Shown in pieces: positions 10,199 through 19,660 of a stretch of DNA of 64,000 nucleotides. Under the pieces are notes generated by a model. That model was not told the origin of the DNA, did not search any database, and worked only from the letters and a program-made list of their open reading frames with translations. The DNA lies in contig PBLA01000026.1 in assembly GCA_002722245.1 (NCBI GenBank), positions 1 to 64,000 on the forward strand. Reading direction: 5' to 3'. A program made the position numbers and the translations under genes. Positions within the stretch are counted from its first letter, which is position 1. Each line of letters opens with the position of its first letter. This DNA is from Flavobacteriales bacterium. Lineage in GTDB: Bacteria > Bacteroidota > Bacteroidia > Flavobacteriales_C > GCA-002722245.

Positions 10199-10918
10199 AT
10201 GAAAGTAGATATTTTAGCATTTGCAGCCCATCCCGACGATATTGAAATAAGTTGTGGAGGAACTATACTCAAACATATACAAATGGGGTATAAGGTTGCT
10301 ATTGTTGATTTAACTCAAGGTGAATTAGGGACTAGAGGGTCTGCTCAAACTAGGAAAAAAGAATCCAATGAAGCGGCTAAAATTCTAGGCTTAGCCGCAC
10401 GTGAAAATCTAAAAATGAAAGATGGTTTTTTTGATGGTTCCGAGGAAAATAAAAAAAAGATCATTCAAGCAATACGTTTTTATCAGCCCGAGCTAGTACT
10501 TGCAAATTCAATTACTGATCGCCATCCTGATCATGGCAGAGCAAGTAAATTGGTGAGTGACTGTTGTTTTTTATCTGGACTTTCTAAAATTAAGACGAAA
10601 AGTGGAGATCGAAATCAACATGCATGGAGACCTAAAGCCATTTACCATTATATACAGGATTATTACATTAAACCTGATATTATAGTTGATATAACAGGTT
10701 TTATGGATTTGAAAATCAAATCAATAGCTTCATTTAAATCTCAATTCTATAATCCTTTAAGCAAAGAACCTGAAACTCCAATTAGTGACAAGCATTTTTT
10801 CGATTTTATAGAGGGTAGAGCGCGACAGTTTGGGCGCTTAATTCAAACAGAATTTGCAGAAGGATTTACAGTTGAAGTTCCAATTAAAGTGGATGATTTA
10901 TCTAAATTAAACGCTTAA
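10199..10918 (+). CDS. bshB1: Bacillithiol biosynthesis deacetylase BshB1 (PIG-L family)
   Basis: AHPDDIEISCGGTI, DLTQGELGTRGSAQTRKKES, RHPDHGRAS motifs. Confidence 0.9.
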   Translation: MKVDILAFAAHPDDIEISCGGTILKHIQMGYKVAIVDLTQGELGTRGSAQTRKKESNEAAKILGLAARENLKMKDGFFDGSEENKKKIIQAIRFYQPELVLANSITDRHPDHGRASKLVSDCCFLSGLSKIKTKSGDRNQHAWRPKAIYHYIQDYYIKPDIIVDITGFMDLKIKSIASFKSQFYNPLSKEPETPISDKHFFDFIEGRARQFGRLIQTEFAEGFTVEVPIKVDDLSKLNA

Positions 10919-11017
10919 AGCTCCTCAATCAATTATTTTCTTTTGATCTTTTTGATGTTTTTGGCGACATTACTGATGTGTTCAAACATAAAGGGAAAAG
11001 TTATTTCACTGTGCCTT

Positions 11018-11674
11018 ATGAAAAAAAGGAAAAAGCCATGGCCCACTTTAGATGTCATGAAGCAAATATATAAAGAGAACTTATGGGGGGAGAGTAAAGA
11101 GGAAGATGATTTTTATTCGGGAGATGGCTCTCATAATACAGTTTTTGTGACCCCATATATTAATTCGGTAGTATCTTTTTTAGAATCATCGGAGGAAAAA
11201 CTAGTTGTATGTGATTTAGGTTGTGGCGATTTTAATATTGGAGCACTTTTGTATCCTCATTGCTACAAGTACATAGGCGTTGATATTGTACCTGAATTGA
11301 TCGAGAGGAATCGCTTTAAATATCCACAAATAGATTTCCATTGTTTAGACATAAGTAGCGAAGCTCTTCCAAAGGCAGATGTTGCAATTGTTCGTCAAGT
11401 TCTTCAGCATTTATCTAATATAGAAATTGCCCGTATAGCAATTAAGCTATTAAATTATAAGTACATTATTATCACCGAACATGTTCCTGATGAACCTTAT
11501 GTCGCAAATAAGGATATTATTTCGGGTAGGGGAATACGATTGAAATTAAAAAGTGGTGTTGATCTTACTAAACCTCCTTTTTGTTTATCGTTTCTCAAAA
11601 AGAAAGAGCTACTATCTATTCCCGATAATCAATGGAAAGGAGTTATTAAAACTACATTAATTCAAACGGTGTAA
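11018..11674 (+). CDS. Class I SAM-dependent methyltransferase
   Basis: VVCDLGCGDFNIGALL...YIGVDIVPELIE motif; start at 11018 (MKKRKKPWPT) preferred. Confidence 0.75.
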   Translation: MKKRKKPWPTLDVMKQIYKENLWGESKEEDDFYSGDGSHNTVFVTPYINSVVSFLESSEEKLVVCDLGCGDFNIGALLYPHCYKYIGVDIVPELIERNRFKYPQIDFHCLDISSEALPKADVAIVRQVLQHLSNIEIARIAIKLLNYKYIIITEHVPDEPYVANKDIISGRGIRLKLKSGVDLTKPPFCLSFLKKKELLSIPDNQWKGVIKTTLIQTV

Positions 11675-12275
11675 TAGGAATGTTTTTAAGATAGAGTAAG
11701 GCGGATGGACCTTCATTAAAAAGTAAGTCTAAAACACTTAAATTAGAATGGAATCCATGTTTTTCCTCAAAAACTTGAATGTATCGAGGTAAGTTCAGAG
11801 TAGTTTCTTTTTTTGGATGAATAGAACATCTTAAATCGTTTTTTTTATAGGGCGAAAACTCGGAATTAAATTCAGTAGTGCAATCGATCTGCAGGCATTG
11901 TTTTAGTACCGAATTTGTTTGGGTGTTCAAATCTATTAAGTATTTAAACTGTCTAAAGAAAACAGGTAATAGAATTTCTTCATAGTATTCAAAAAATGGA
12001 GAGTTTTGGTAAGCTGACTGGATCGTTTTCCAATGTCTCGCTTGCCAATTTTCAGTATAAGAAATTTTAATATCCTCCATAGCCGTTTTCTCGCGACTTT
12101 TTAGCACGAGCGGTACCGTTAATCTCAATAGACCATTTGCGCCATAAACAATACAGCGGTTCCGATAACTTTGTTTTACAAAGTGTTCTTTCACCTCGTA
12201 CAACACATGACTGTTTTGTGCGAGATAAGCGTATTCTTCAATAGGTCCAAAATAGGAGAGAGGAAGTAAATGCAT
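11652..12275 (-). CDS. WbqC family protein
   Basis: LLPLSYFGPIEEYAYLAQ...HFVKQSYRNRCIVYGANGLLRLTVPL; position next to lepB is common in Flavobacteria. Confidence 0.85.
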   Translation of the reverse strand: MHLLPLSYFGPIEEYAYLAQNSHVLYEVKEHFVKQSYRNRCIVYGANGLLRLTVPLVLKSREKTAMEDIKISYTENWQARHWKTIQSAYQNSPFFEYYEEILLPVFFRQFKYLIDLNTQTNSVLKQCLQIDCTTEFNSEFSPYKKNDLRCSIHPKKETTLNLPRYIQVFEEKHGFHSNLSVLDLLFNEGPSALLYLKNIPITPFELM

Positions 12276-14224
12276 TAATCTTCAAGTTCTTTTTTTGCTA
12301 CTTTTCTTCTCTTCCACCACTTATTAGCAAAATAAAGAAGAGTTCCACCAATAAGGAATTCCCACACAAACGATCGAGATATTCCATCTGCAGAAACAAA
12401 AGAACATAGCCTGTGCCAACGAATATTCATAGGGAAACTACCTTCGTCCGGATCCGTACTAAGCCACACAAAAACCGCTTTACCAACAACATGATCATAA
12501 GGGACAAAGCCCCATGCTCGTGAATCTCCAGAATTATGTCGATTATCTCCCATCATAAAGTAATAATCTTGATCAAATGTGTATTCAGTTGACAGAATAC
12601 CATTTAATAAACACGGGTAGGTGGAAGAGGATTTTAGCTCATCGAGTGCTTTTTGAACATTAACATTGTTGTTCAACGTCCATTCTTTGTTGTACTTATC
12701 AATGATGCTAAATGTGTTATCAAGTTCATTTTTATTTTCATTGTTTAAATAATTCTGAAAAATTTGTTCAAATTCTCTCTTTGCCTTCAAATCTGAACCT
12801 CCTAATTTTGAATTAACATAGGCTGAGATATGGTAGTAGTCCGACCATCTACTCATTTCTTTGGATACCTTTGTGTTTGAATGTGCGCTTTTTATTTTGT
12901 TGGCCAATGAATGATACTCGTACCAAGATGCTTTCCTTAGTTTTAAGTTGTTCAGATTTTTAAGAAAATTATAATCGGTCAACAATTTTTCAATAGAGAT
13001 AACCTTATTTTTTTCATAATAATCGAAAACTCTTTTATATATGGTGTAATTTGATTTATTAAGTTCAATTTTATCTCCTTTTTGTGGAATATGTATCGGG
13101 CCATAGAAGTCTCTTGTCCAATGCTGACTTTTATTTATTCCTCTTCCAAATTCGGATGGAAAAACATTACTTCCTCCCGGGTAATAGGGCTTGCTAGGGT
13201 CTGTTTTTCCTTCAATAATTGATGAGCTTATCCAGGATTGTTTTTGGAGGTCTAAAAATACATTTTCATTTGCATAAACTATGCAATCGTGAGGAAGATT
13301 AGCAGCTGCTTGTAAATTACATCCGCATTCAGCTTCGTTTAAGTCATTTTCATGAATCCATCTGTAGAATGCTCTTTCGTCACGAACATTAAAATTATAA
13401 GACATTTGACCTGTTGGACTGAAGGTAAGTGCATCTCCATTCACAATAAGAATACCATCGGTTACTTTTAAATTATCACCAGGGATACCCACGCATCTTT
13501 TAATATAATGCTCTCTTTTATCGGATGGGCGATAATCTTCAATAGGATAATTGAAAACAACAATATCGTTTCTTTTAATGTCTTGAAATGCAGGGAATCT
13601 AAAGGAAGGGAGTTCTATCCAATCTAAATATGCCGGAACCTCCAGAACTGGCATAGAATGATGCATGAAGGGAAAAGCTAATGGTGTTTTAGGTGTTTTC
13701 GCACCGTAATGCATTTTAGATACAAACAAAAAATCACCCCTTAAAAGAGTTCCTTCCATTGAGGACGTAGGGATTTGGAACGCTTCAATGGTAAATGTTC
13801 GGATAATTGATGCGGCAATAACTGCAAAGAAAATAGCTTCACTCCATTCTCTGATCTTTGATTTTTTTTGTTCTGGGTCAGAGTAATCTACTGGACCAAC
13901 GTATTCAATTTTTTTCGTTAAAGCGATATAGGGTAAAACGATATAACCCAAAATTGATGCGAGGACGTGTTCAACCACATTTCTTCTTCCAAAGGAATTT
14001 AGTAAATCAACGATCATACCAATACCAAGAACAAGATTAACTACAGGAATAAAGGTAAGTATAAGCCACCATTTTGGTTTCTTTATTAAATCCAACCATA
14101 AAATCGTAGAGTATATTGGTATAAACGCTTTCCAAGGAGCTGTGCCTGCTTTATTAAAAAAAAGCCCTAATCCAATACGGATACCAAGCCACATTAAAAT
14201 AAGTAGAATAGTTGTAGATTCCAT
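12275..14224 (-). CDS. lepB: Signal peptidase I (S26A) with long insertion
   Basis: QIPTSSMEGTLLRGDFLFVSK, RNDIVVFNYP, YIKRCVGIPGD, MGDNRHNSGDSRAWGFVP boxes; N-terminal TM helices. Confidence 0.95.
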   Translation of the reverse strand: MESTTILLILMWLGIRIGLGLFFNKAGTAPWKAFIPIYSTILWLDLIKKPKWWLILTFIPVVNLVLGIGMIVDLLNSFGRRNVVEHVLASILGYIVLPYIALTKKIEYVGPVDYSDPEQKKSKIREWSEAIFFAVIAASIIRTFTIEAFQIPTSSMEGTLLRGDFLFVSKMHYGAKTPKTPLAFPFMHHSMPVLEVPAYLDWIELPSFRFPAFQDIKRNDIVVFNYPIEDYRPSDKREHYIKRCVGIPGDNLKVTDGILIVNGDALTFSPTGQMSYNFNVRDERAFYRWIHENDLNEAECGCNLQAAANLPHDCIVYANENVFLDLQKQSWISSSIIEGKTDPSKPYYPGGSNVFPSEFGRGINKSQHWTRDFYGPIHIPQKGDKIELNKSNYTIYKRVFDYYEKNKVISIEKLLTDYNFLKNLNNLKLRKASWYEYHSLANKIKSAHSNTKVSKEMSRWSDYYHISAYVNSKLGGSDLKAKREFEQIFQNYLNNENKNELDNTFSIIDKYNKEWTLNNNVNVQKALDELKSSSTYPCLLNGILSTEYTFDQDYYFMMGDNRHNSGDSRAWGFVPYDHVVGKAVFVWLSTDPDEGSFPMNIRWHRLCSFVSADGISRSFVWEFLIGGTLLYFANKWWKRRKVAKKELED

Positions 14225-14228
14225 TGGG

Positions 14229-14236
14229 CAAAACTA
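14229..14236 (-). promoter_or_regulatory. Putative -7 element for lepB
   Basis: CAAAACTA on + strand (TAGTTTTG on minus), 4 nt from the ATG. Confidence 0.35.
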
Positions 14237-14340
14237 AAGAATTAATCCTATTTAAGATTATAATACAGATGTAATGCTTACAAATTGATCCCATTGTGTG
14301 CTTACTAAGCGAAGATCATTTGTGAAAATTGAGAATTAAG

Positions 14341-15327
14341 TTAAATAGTTAGTTTTCCATCAAATATCATTTTAGCATAATCCTTGGCAAAATAAGTTAG
14401 GATAACATCCGCACCGGCTCTTTTTATACTCAATAATGCTTCAGGCATTGCTTTTTCGTATTCTAGCCACCCATTTTGACATGCAGCAGTAAGCATAGCA
14501 CATTCTCCACTTACATGATAAGCTGCAATTGGAAGATCTGAGTTTTGTTTGAGCAGTTGAATAATATCCAGATAGTTTAAAGCGGGTTTCACCATTAGGA
14601 AGTCAGCGCCCTCTAATGTATCAAGTTCTGCCTCTCTGAGTGCTTCTGTGGCATTGGCAGGATCCATTTGATAGGTCTTTTTATCTCCTGCTTTTGGTGC
14701 TGAATCCAATGCATCTCTAAAAGGACCATAAAAAGCGCTCGCATATTTTGCTGTATAGCTCATAATTGCAGTGTTTTTGAATCCAGCCTCATCCAGTTCT
14801 TGTCGAATAAAACCAATTCTTCCATCCATCATATCACTTGGGCCAATAATATCAACTCCGGCTTCAGCCTGTGCTATTGCCATTTTGGCTAAAATGGGCA
14901 ATGTCTCATCGTTTAATATTTTACCATCCCTTACAAGACCATCATGTCCATCACTGGAATAAGGGTCCATTGCAACATCACTCATTAAACAGATCTCTGG
15001 AAATTTATCTTTTATCGTTTTGATCGCTTTCAAATAGAAATTAGTGGCATGATAACTATAAGTTGCTGTTGAATTTTTATATTTTTCTTCTACAGCAGGA
15101 AAAAGCACAAAAGACTGGATTCCAAGGTCTACACATTCTTTAATTTCCTCCAATAATAAATCTAAGCTCCACCGATAATTTCCTGGTAGTGACTTTACTT
15201 CCTCTTTTGTGTTTTCACCATCTACAATGAACAAAGGGTAAATTAAATTTGATGGTCGAAGTACTGTTTCTTTTACCATATTTCTCAGGGAATGAGAAGC
15301 TCTGTTTCTTCTGGGTCGTACTAACAT
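14341..15327 (-). CDS. hemB: Delta-aminolevulinic acid dehydratase (porphobilinogen synthase)
   Basis: RPRRNRAS, SDVAMDPYSSDGHDGLV, DIIGPSDMMDGRIG, FLMVKPALNYLD motifs. Confidence 0.97.
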   Translation of the reverse strand: MLVRPRRNRASHSLRNMVKETVLRPSNLIYPLFIVDGENTKEEVKSLPGNYRWSLDLLLEEIKECVDLGIQSFVLFPAVEEKYKNSTATYSYHATNFYLKAIKTIKDKFPEICLMSDVAMDPYSSDGHDGLVRDGKILNDETLPILAKMAIAQAEAGVDIIGPSDMMDGRIGFIRQELDEAGFKNTAIMSYTAKYASAFYGPFRDALDSAPKAGDKKTYQMDPANATEALREAELDTLEGADFLMVKPALNYLDIIQLLKQNSDLPIAAYHVSGECAMLTAACQNGWLEYEKAMPEALLSIKRAGADVILTYFAKDYAKMIFDGKLTI

Positions 15328-15337
15328 ATTTTGAAAT

Positions 15338-15997
15338 TTAGTATTCGTTTTTTAATTTTTCTATATCGAGTTTTAATCGATCGATTTCATCGTAATTTGT
15401 ACCTTCATAAAAACCTCGAATTCTTTTTTCTTTATCGATGAGCACAAAGTTTTCTGTATGAATAAAGTCTTCAGGACCTCCATCACCTGTTGACTCAACA
15501 GCGAAATAGTGTTTTCGGGCAAGCTCATAAATTTGCTTTTTTGATCCTGTTGTAAAATGCCACTTGTCGTGTTTTTCAATACGATACTTTTGGGCAAATT
15601 TATAAAGAGCAGGTACAGAATCGATTTCTGGTGTGACTGAATGCGAAATAAACATAACGTCATCATCATTGATGAAGTGGTTGTAAACTCCCGCCATATT
15701 TCCTGTCATTGCAGGACACATTCCTTCACAAGTTGTAAATATAAAGCTGGCTACATAAATTTTCCCTTTGAAGTTAGCCGGCGTAACCGTTTGTCCAAGT
15801 TGGTTCGTTAAACTAAAATCGCCAATCGTGTGGTTATTGATTACGCCCCTCATAGATTCATCAACAAGTTTAGGGTTAATATCACTTGGGTTATAGATTG
15901 GAAGAGGCTTGTCTGCGTATAAGGTTAAATAAACAATAAAGGCTCCAGTAAAAACTAAAAGAAATAACACTAGAAATCGAACCAGTACTTGCTTCAT
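15338..15997 (-). CDS. SCO1/SenC family protein
   Basis: SFIFTTCEGMCPAM (CxxxC copper/thioredoxin-like) with N-terminal TM; internal Met at 15997 preferred. Confidence 0.88.
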   Translation of the reverse strand: MKQVLVRFLVLFLLVFTGAFIVYLTLYADKPLPIYNPSDINPKLVDESMRGVINNHTIGDFSLTNQLGQTVTPANFKGKIYVASFIFTTCEGMCPAMTGNMAGVYNHFINDDDVMFISHSVTPEIDSVPALYKFAQKYRIEKHDKWHFTTGSKKQIYELARKHYFAVESTGDGGPEDFIHTENFVLIDKEKRIRGFYEGTNYDEIDRLKLDIEKLKNEY

Positions 15998-16038
15998 AAG
16001 AAAAATTAACGTTTGTTTATACAAAGTTAATGCTCGAA

Positions 16039-16071
16039 TTGGGAATATTAGCTACCGATTATGTATTTTTG
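16039..16071 (+). promoter_or_regulatory. Putative promoter (TTG-N22-TATTTTTG)
   Basis: TTG 16039-16041; TATTTTTG 16064-16071; GTG start at 16081. Confidence 0.5.
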
Positions 16072-16080
16072 ATGTGATTT

Positions 16081-16485
16081 GTGATTGTGAGAAACTTGAC
16101 ATACATAAGCTGTTTACTTTCTATGCTACTTTTGGGCTGTGGAAAGTCAGATAAAGAGATGGCTAAGTTTGAAGAATTAATGGGTAAACCATGTAATATA
16201 AAAGTTGTTGTTCACGGAAAAGCTCCCCACGTGAGTTTTAAATTGTTCTCAAAAGCGAAAGAAAAAGCAGTAACTATTTTTAAGGAAGTGAATGTCTTGG
16301 ATGAAAAAAAGGATGAATTTTCTTTCAGTTCCTACTCTGGTGGAAAATTAAGCTGCGAGCTTAAAACAAAAGATTCTTATGGACCAGAGGTAACAATCTC
16401 TTTATTTTTGAATGGAAAGCTTTGGCAAGAGAAAACGGGGCGTTATAATCCAAAGATAAACTGTACCATTCCTTCTCAGTGGTAA
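16081..16485 (+). CDS. Hypothetical lipoprotein
   Basis: LLSMLLLGCGKS lipobox; GTG start. Confidence 0.7.
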   Translation: MIVRNLTYISCLLSMLLLGCGKSDKEMAKFEELMGKPCNIKVVVHGKAPHVSFKLFSKAKEKAVTIFKEVNVLDEKKDEFSFSSYSGGKLSCELKTKDSYGPEVTISLFLNGKLWQEKTGRYNPKINCTIPSQW

Positions 16486-16580
16486 TAATCATACTTTTCT
16501 TTGTTTCTAAGGGAATAATGTTAGATATTTGCATCCTTAAATTATTATAACAGGTTACGTGTAACCGAATTTTAAACATT

Positions 16581-17168
16581 ATGGCAACAAAGATTAGATT
16601 GCAAAGACACGGGAGAAAATCAAGAGCGATATATCATATCGTAGTGGCTGATTCTCGTTCAAAAAGAGATGGTAAGTTCATTGAAAAATTAGGACTTTAT
16701 AATCCGAACCATGATCCTGCGAAAGTAGAACTTGACTTTGATAGTGCAGTGAAGTGGGTAGCTACAGGTGCTGAATTATCAGATACTGCAAGATCAATCC
16801 TTTCAAAAGAAGGGGTACTTTTGAAAAATCACCTAGATGGTGGAGTTAGAAAAGGCGCTTTGTCTCAAGAAGATGCAGACAAAAAGTTTGAGACTTGGCT
16901 GAAAGAAAAAGGTTCAAAACTTGATGCTGCTGTTAAGGCTGCTGCAAATGCATTGGCAAAAGAGAAGAAAGAAGCATTAGCTGCTGAAACAAAAGTTAAA
17001 GAAGAAAGAGAAGCTGCTGCAGCTGCTAAACTTGCTGAAGAGCAAGCTGCTGAAGTTGAGGCTGTCGCAGAGGAATCTAATACAGAAGAATCTGTAGAAG
17101 AGGTTGTTGCAGAAGAAACTACCGAAGAAGAAGCTACCGAAGAAGCTGCAGAAAAAACAGCAGAGTAA
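16581..17168 (+). CDS. rpsP: 30S ribosomal protein bS16 with Ala/Glu-rich C-terminal extension
   Basis: MATKIRLQRHGRKSRAIYHIVVADSRSKRDGKFIEKLGLYNP; about 90-residue A/E/K-rich tail. Confidence 0.97.
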   Translation: MATKIRLQRHGRKSRAIYHIVVADSRSKRDGKFIEKLGLYNPNHDPAKVELDFDSAVKWVATGAELSDTARSILSKEGVLLKNHLDGGVRKGALSQEDADKKFETWLKEKGSKLDAAVKAAANALAKEKKEALAAETKVKEEREAAAAAKLAEEQAAEVEAVAEESNTEESVEEVVAEETTEEEATEEAAEKTAE

Positions 17169-17196
17169 AATATATTTTTACTACTAAATTAATTTA

Positions 17197-17223
17197 GGTC
17201 ACTCTTTTGAGTGGCCTTTTTTT
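17197..17223 (+). terminator. Intrinsic terminator after rpsP
   Basis: GGTCACTC-TTTT-GAGTGGCC + T-tract. Confidence 0.85.
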
Positions 17224-17257
17224 ATGTGCTGATTTCAACTTCGATTTATAGTTTTCC

Positions 17258-17265
17258 TATATTTG
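17258..17265 (+). promoter_or_regulatory. Putative -7 element TATATTTG
   Basis: Exact TAnnTTTG match 4 nt before the ATG at 17270. Confidence 0.4.
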
Positions 17266-17269
17266 AAAT

Positions 17270-17656
17270 ATGGTAAAAATGTATTTTTTCTTTTTGATTG
17301 TAATTTTTCTTGTTGGCTGTAAATCTCTTCCACCTGAGGCCGAGGAAGAGAAAAAAAGGGAGTTTGTAAAAGAAGAAAAGTTAAAAAACTATGTCGGACA
17401 AAAAGTAAATGTACTCTATGATGATTTTAAAGTGGAATCATGCGAACCTAAAATTGCGTATTTTAAAGATGTTTTTGCAGTAAAATTCGTGTTGTCTAAT
17501 GAACAGGAGATCATCGTAATTCTAAATGAAAAGGTAGAATTATCAAAAAGTGAAATTAGTGATGGGTGTGGAAATAACTTGATAAAAAATAGTGTGATTT
17601 CAAAAATTAAGTTTTTTAAGAACGGGAAAGAGTTAATCAAGCAGCAAGCTAACTAA
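17270..17656 (+). CDS. Hypothetical lipoprotein
   Basis: MYFFFLIVIFLVGCKS lipobox. Confidence 0.7.
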   Translation: MVKMYFFFLIVIFLVGCKSLPPEAEEEKKREFVKEEKLKNYVGQKVNVLYDDFKVESCEPKIAYFKDVFAVKFVLSNEQEIIVILNEKVELSKSEISDGCGNNLIKNSVISKIKFFKNGKELIKQQAN

Positions 17657-17657
17657 A

Positions 17658-18473
17658 CTAAAACATTCCGCTTGATTGATCAGATCCTGATGCATCCTTA
17701 AACTCTATTCGAATAATATCTGAAAGTTTTATACCAAATAGCTTACTCGCATTTCCTTTATTTATTGCAATTTCAAGATGGTCATTTGTACTGAAAAGCG
17801 CGAGCTTTTCACCCTCTGGAACCTCACTGTAGTTTTGCTTGAGTTCATTAATGTTGTAATCTGACCTTCTAAACACAATGGAAAATTTTCTACCTTTTCC
17901 TGCAAAATTAATAAGCGATCGTGTAATATTCGTTGTTACATTTCCGTATGCATCAATGTACATCGCCATTCCTCTAATTACATTTTCCTCAATAACAGGC
18001 TGAAAGTTCGTTCTTTTAGTAATATCGTCCACTTTTGAACCGATTAATTCCAATGTTCCGCCTCTTCCTATATGGCATGCTACCTGAACAAAAACATCTT
18101 TTGTAGGAAAAGTTCTGTGATTTTCATCAGGGACAATATTTATATTGTATACTTCATCCGGGCTTTCATCAAATAACAATGAAAACATTCCATTGTCAGC
18201 TCCAATAAAATAATGTCCTTTATGTTTTATAACTAAATGCCTTACATACTCATTGGCTTCGGGACTTACTCCCAGAATATGAATACTGCCCAGCGGGAAG
18301 TCTTTGAAGCAGTTTTTTAAACAAAATGCGGCTACACTAATATTAAAAGGAGGGATTTCATGTGATATATCAACGATAGTAGCATTCGGCAATTGTGACA
18401 AAATATGTCCTTTAATTCCGGCTACATAATAATCTTTTAAACCTAGGTCGGTGGTTAAAGTAATTATTGACAT
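17658..18473 (-). CDS. SAM hydroxide adenosyltransferase / DUF62 family
   Basis: ITLTTDLGLKDYYVAGIKGHIL...DISHEIPPFNI...FIGADNGMFSLL...DAYGNVTTNI. Confidence 0.92.
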   Translation of the reverse strand: MSIITLTTDLGLKDYYVAGIKGHILSQLPNATIVDISHEIPPFNISVAAFCLKNCFKDFPLGSIHILGVSPEANEYVRHLVIKHKGHYFIGADNGMFSLLFDESPDEVYNINIVPDENHRTFPTKDVFVQVACHIGRGGTLELIGSKVDDITKRTNFQPVIEENVIRGMAMYIDAYGNVTTNITRSLINFAGKGRKFSIVFRRSDYNINELKQNYSEVPEGEKLALFSTNDHLEIAINKGNASKLFGIKLSDIIRIEFKDASGSDQSSGMF

Positions 18474-18607
18474 TGAAAAAGCTTATCCTGTTCTAAATTA
18501 AACATCACACGTTAGTCCAACGATTGAATCTGTTTTAGTTATTAAGAATATGATTGGTGAAAACTATTTACCATGAAGTTTTTTCTCTACTGCGAGAGAT
18601 TTAATAC

Positions 18608-19642
18608 TTATTTCATATATAATTCAGGAAAAGCTTCTCGAATTACATTTCCGATTTTTTCAAACTCTAACAAAAAACCATCATGTCCATAAAGACTGTC
18701 AATTAGGCAATATTGAGCATTGGGAAGGTGTTTTGCCATAAATTGTTGTTCTGCTGGAGGGCATAATAAATCGGAGCTAATACTTAAAACCAAACCTTTT
18801 TGATGAATTCTTTTCAGCGTATCCTTTATATCAGTATCTCTTCCTCGAGCAATGTTATGAGTATCTAATACCTCTGTGAGCTTGTAATAAGATATAGGAG
18901 AGAAACGTTTAGCTAATTTTTCCCCTTGATATTTTAAGTACGAGGTAGCTTTGAAATCCCTTGTTTTTTCATTACTTTCCTCGTTTTGACGTTGGTGATA
19001 AATTTGATGATTTCTATAGAATAAAAGACCTATTTGACGAGCTCCCTTCATTCCCTCAAGACCTGAGTCTTTATGATTCTCACCCCATGTCGGATCCAGT
19101 TCAATTGCCGTTCGATGAGCTGTATGAACAGCAATTCCCCAGGCACTTTCTTTAGGGCTTGTAACACAAATCGTGTAATTTTCAATCGTTTCAGGCTCCA
19201 TTAATAACCATTCCAATGCTTGATAACCACCGCAACTACCTCCAACAGCCATTTTGATTTTATCAATTCCTAAATACTTACGTAATTCGATTAAAGAATG
19301 TATGATGTCTCTAATCGTAACGTCGGGAAATGAATGGAAATAGGGTTTGTTTGTATCAGGATTAATAGAGTCTGGTCCGGTTGAACCATAACAGGAACCT
19401 AACATATTCGCACATACAATAAAATGATCTGATGGATTAAAAAGTTTACCATCACCTACTAAACCTTCCCACCATTCGTCTACATTGCTTGCTGCGGTTA
19501 GCGCGTGAAAAATCCAAACAACATTATCTTTTTTGTCGTTTAATTGACCATAGGTGTGGTAGGCTATAGTTGGATTCTTTAACGTCTCTCCACATTCAAG
19601 TAAAAGATCGTTAGGAGATGTATAATATTGTTTCGTACTCAA
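18608..19642 (-). CDS. metX: Homoserine O-acetyltransferase
   Basis: VVWIFHALTAASNVDEWWEGLVG, MLGSCYGSTGP, GGSCGGYQALEW motifs; TTG start. Confidence 0.94.
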   Translation of the reverse strand: MSTKQYYTSPNDLLLECGETLKNPTIAYHTYGQLNDKKDNVVWIFHALTAASNVDEWWEGLVGDGKLFNPSDHFIVCANMLGSCYGSTGPDSINPDTNKPYFHSFPDVTIRDIIHSLIELRKYLGIDKIKMAVGGSCGGYQALEWLLMEPETIENYTICVTSPKESAWGIAVHTAHRTAIELDPTWGENHKDSGLEGMKGARQIGLLFYRNHQIYHQRQNEESNEKTRDFKATSYLKYQGEKLAKRFSPISYYKLTEVLDTHNIARGRDTDIKDTLKRIHQKGLVLSISSDLLCPPAEQQFMAKHLPNAQYCLIDSLYGHDGFLLEFEKIGNVIREAFPELYMK

Positions 19643-19660
19643 TAATTATAAATTATGTAG

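Noticed and set aside
15373-15669. 98-aa minus ORF inside the SCO1/SenC gene in another frame
   Set aside because: Out-of-frame overlap with a clear SCO1-family CDS.
18585-18602. Hairpin TCTCTACTGCGAGAGA downstream of metX considered as a terminator
   Set aside because: Short stem with no T-tract in the minus direction.
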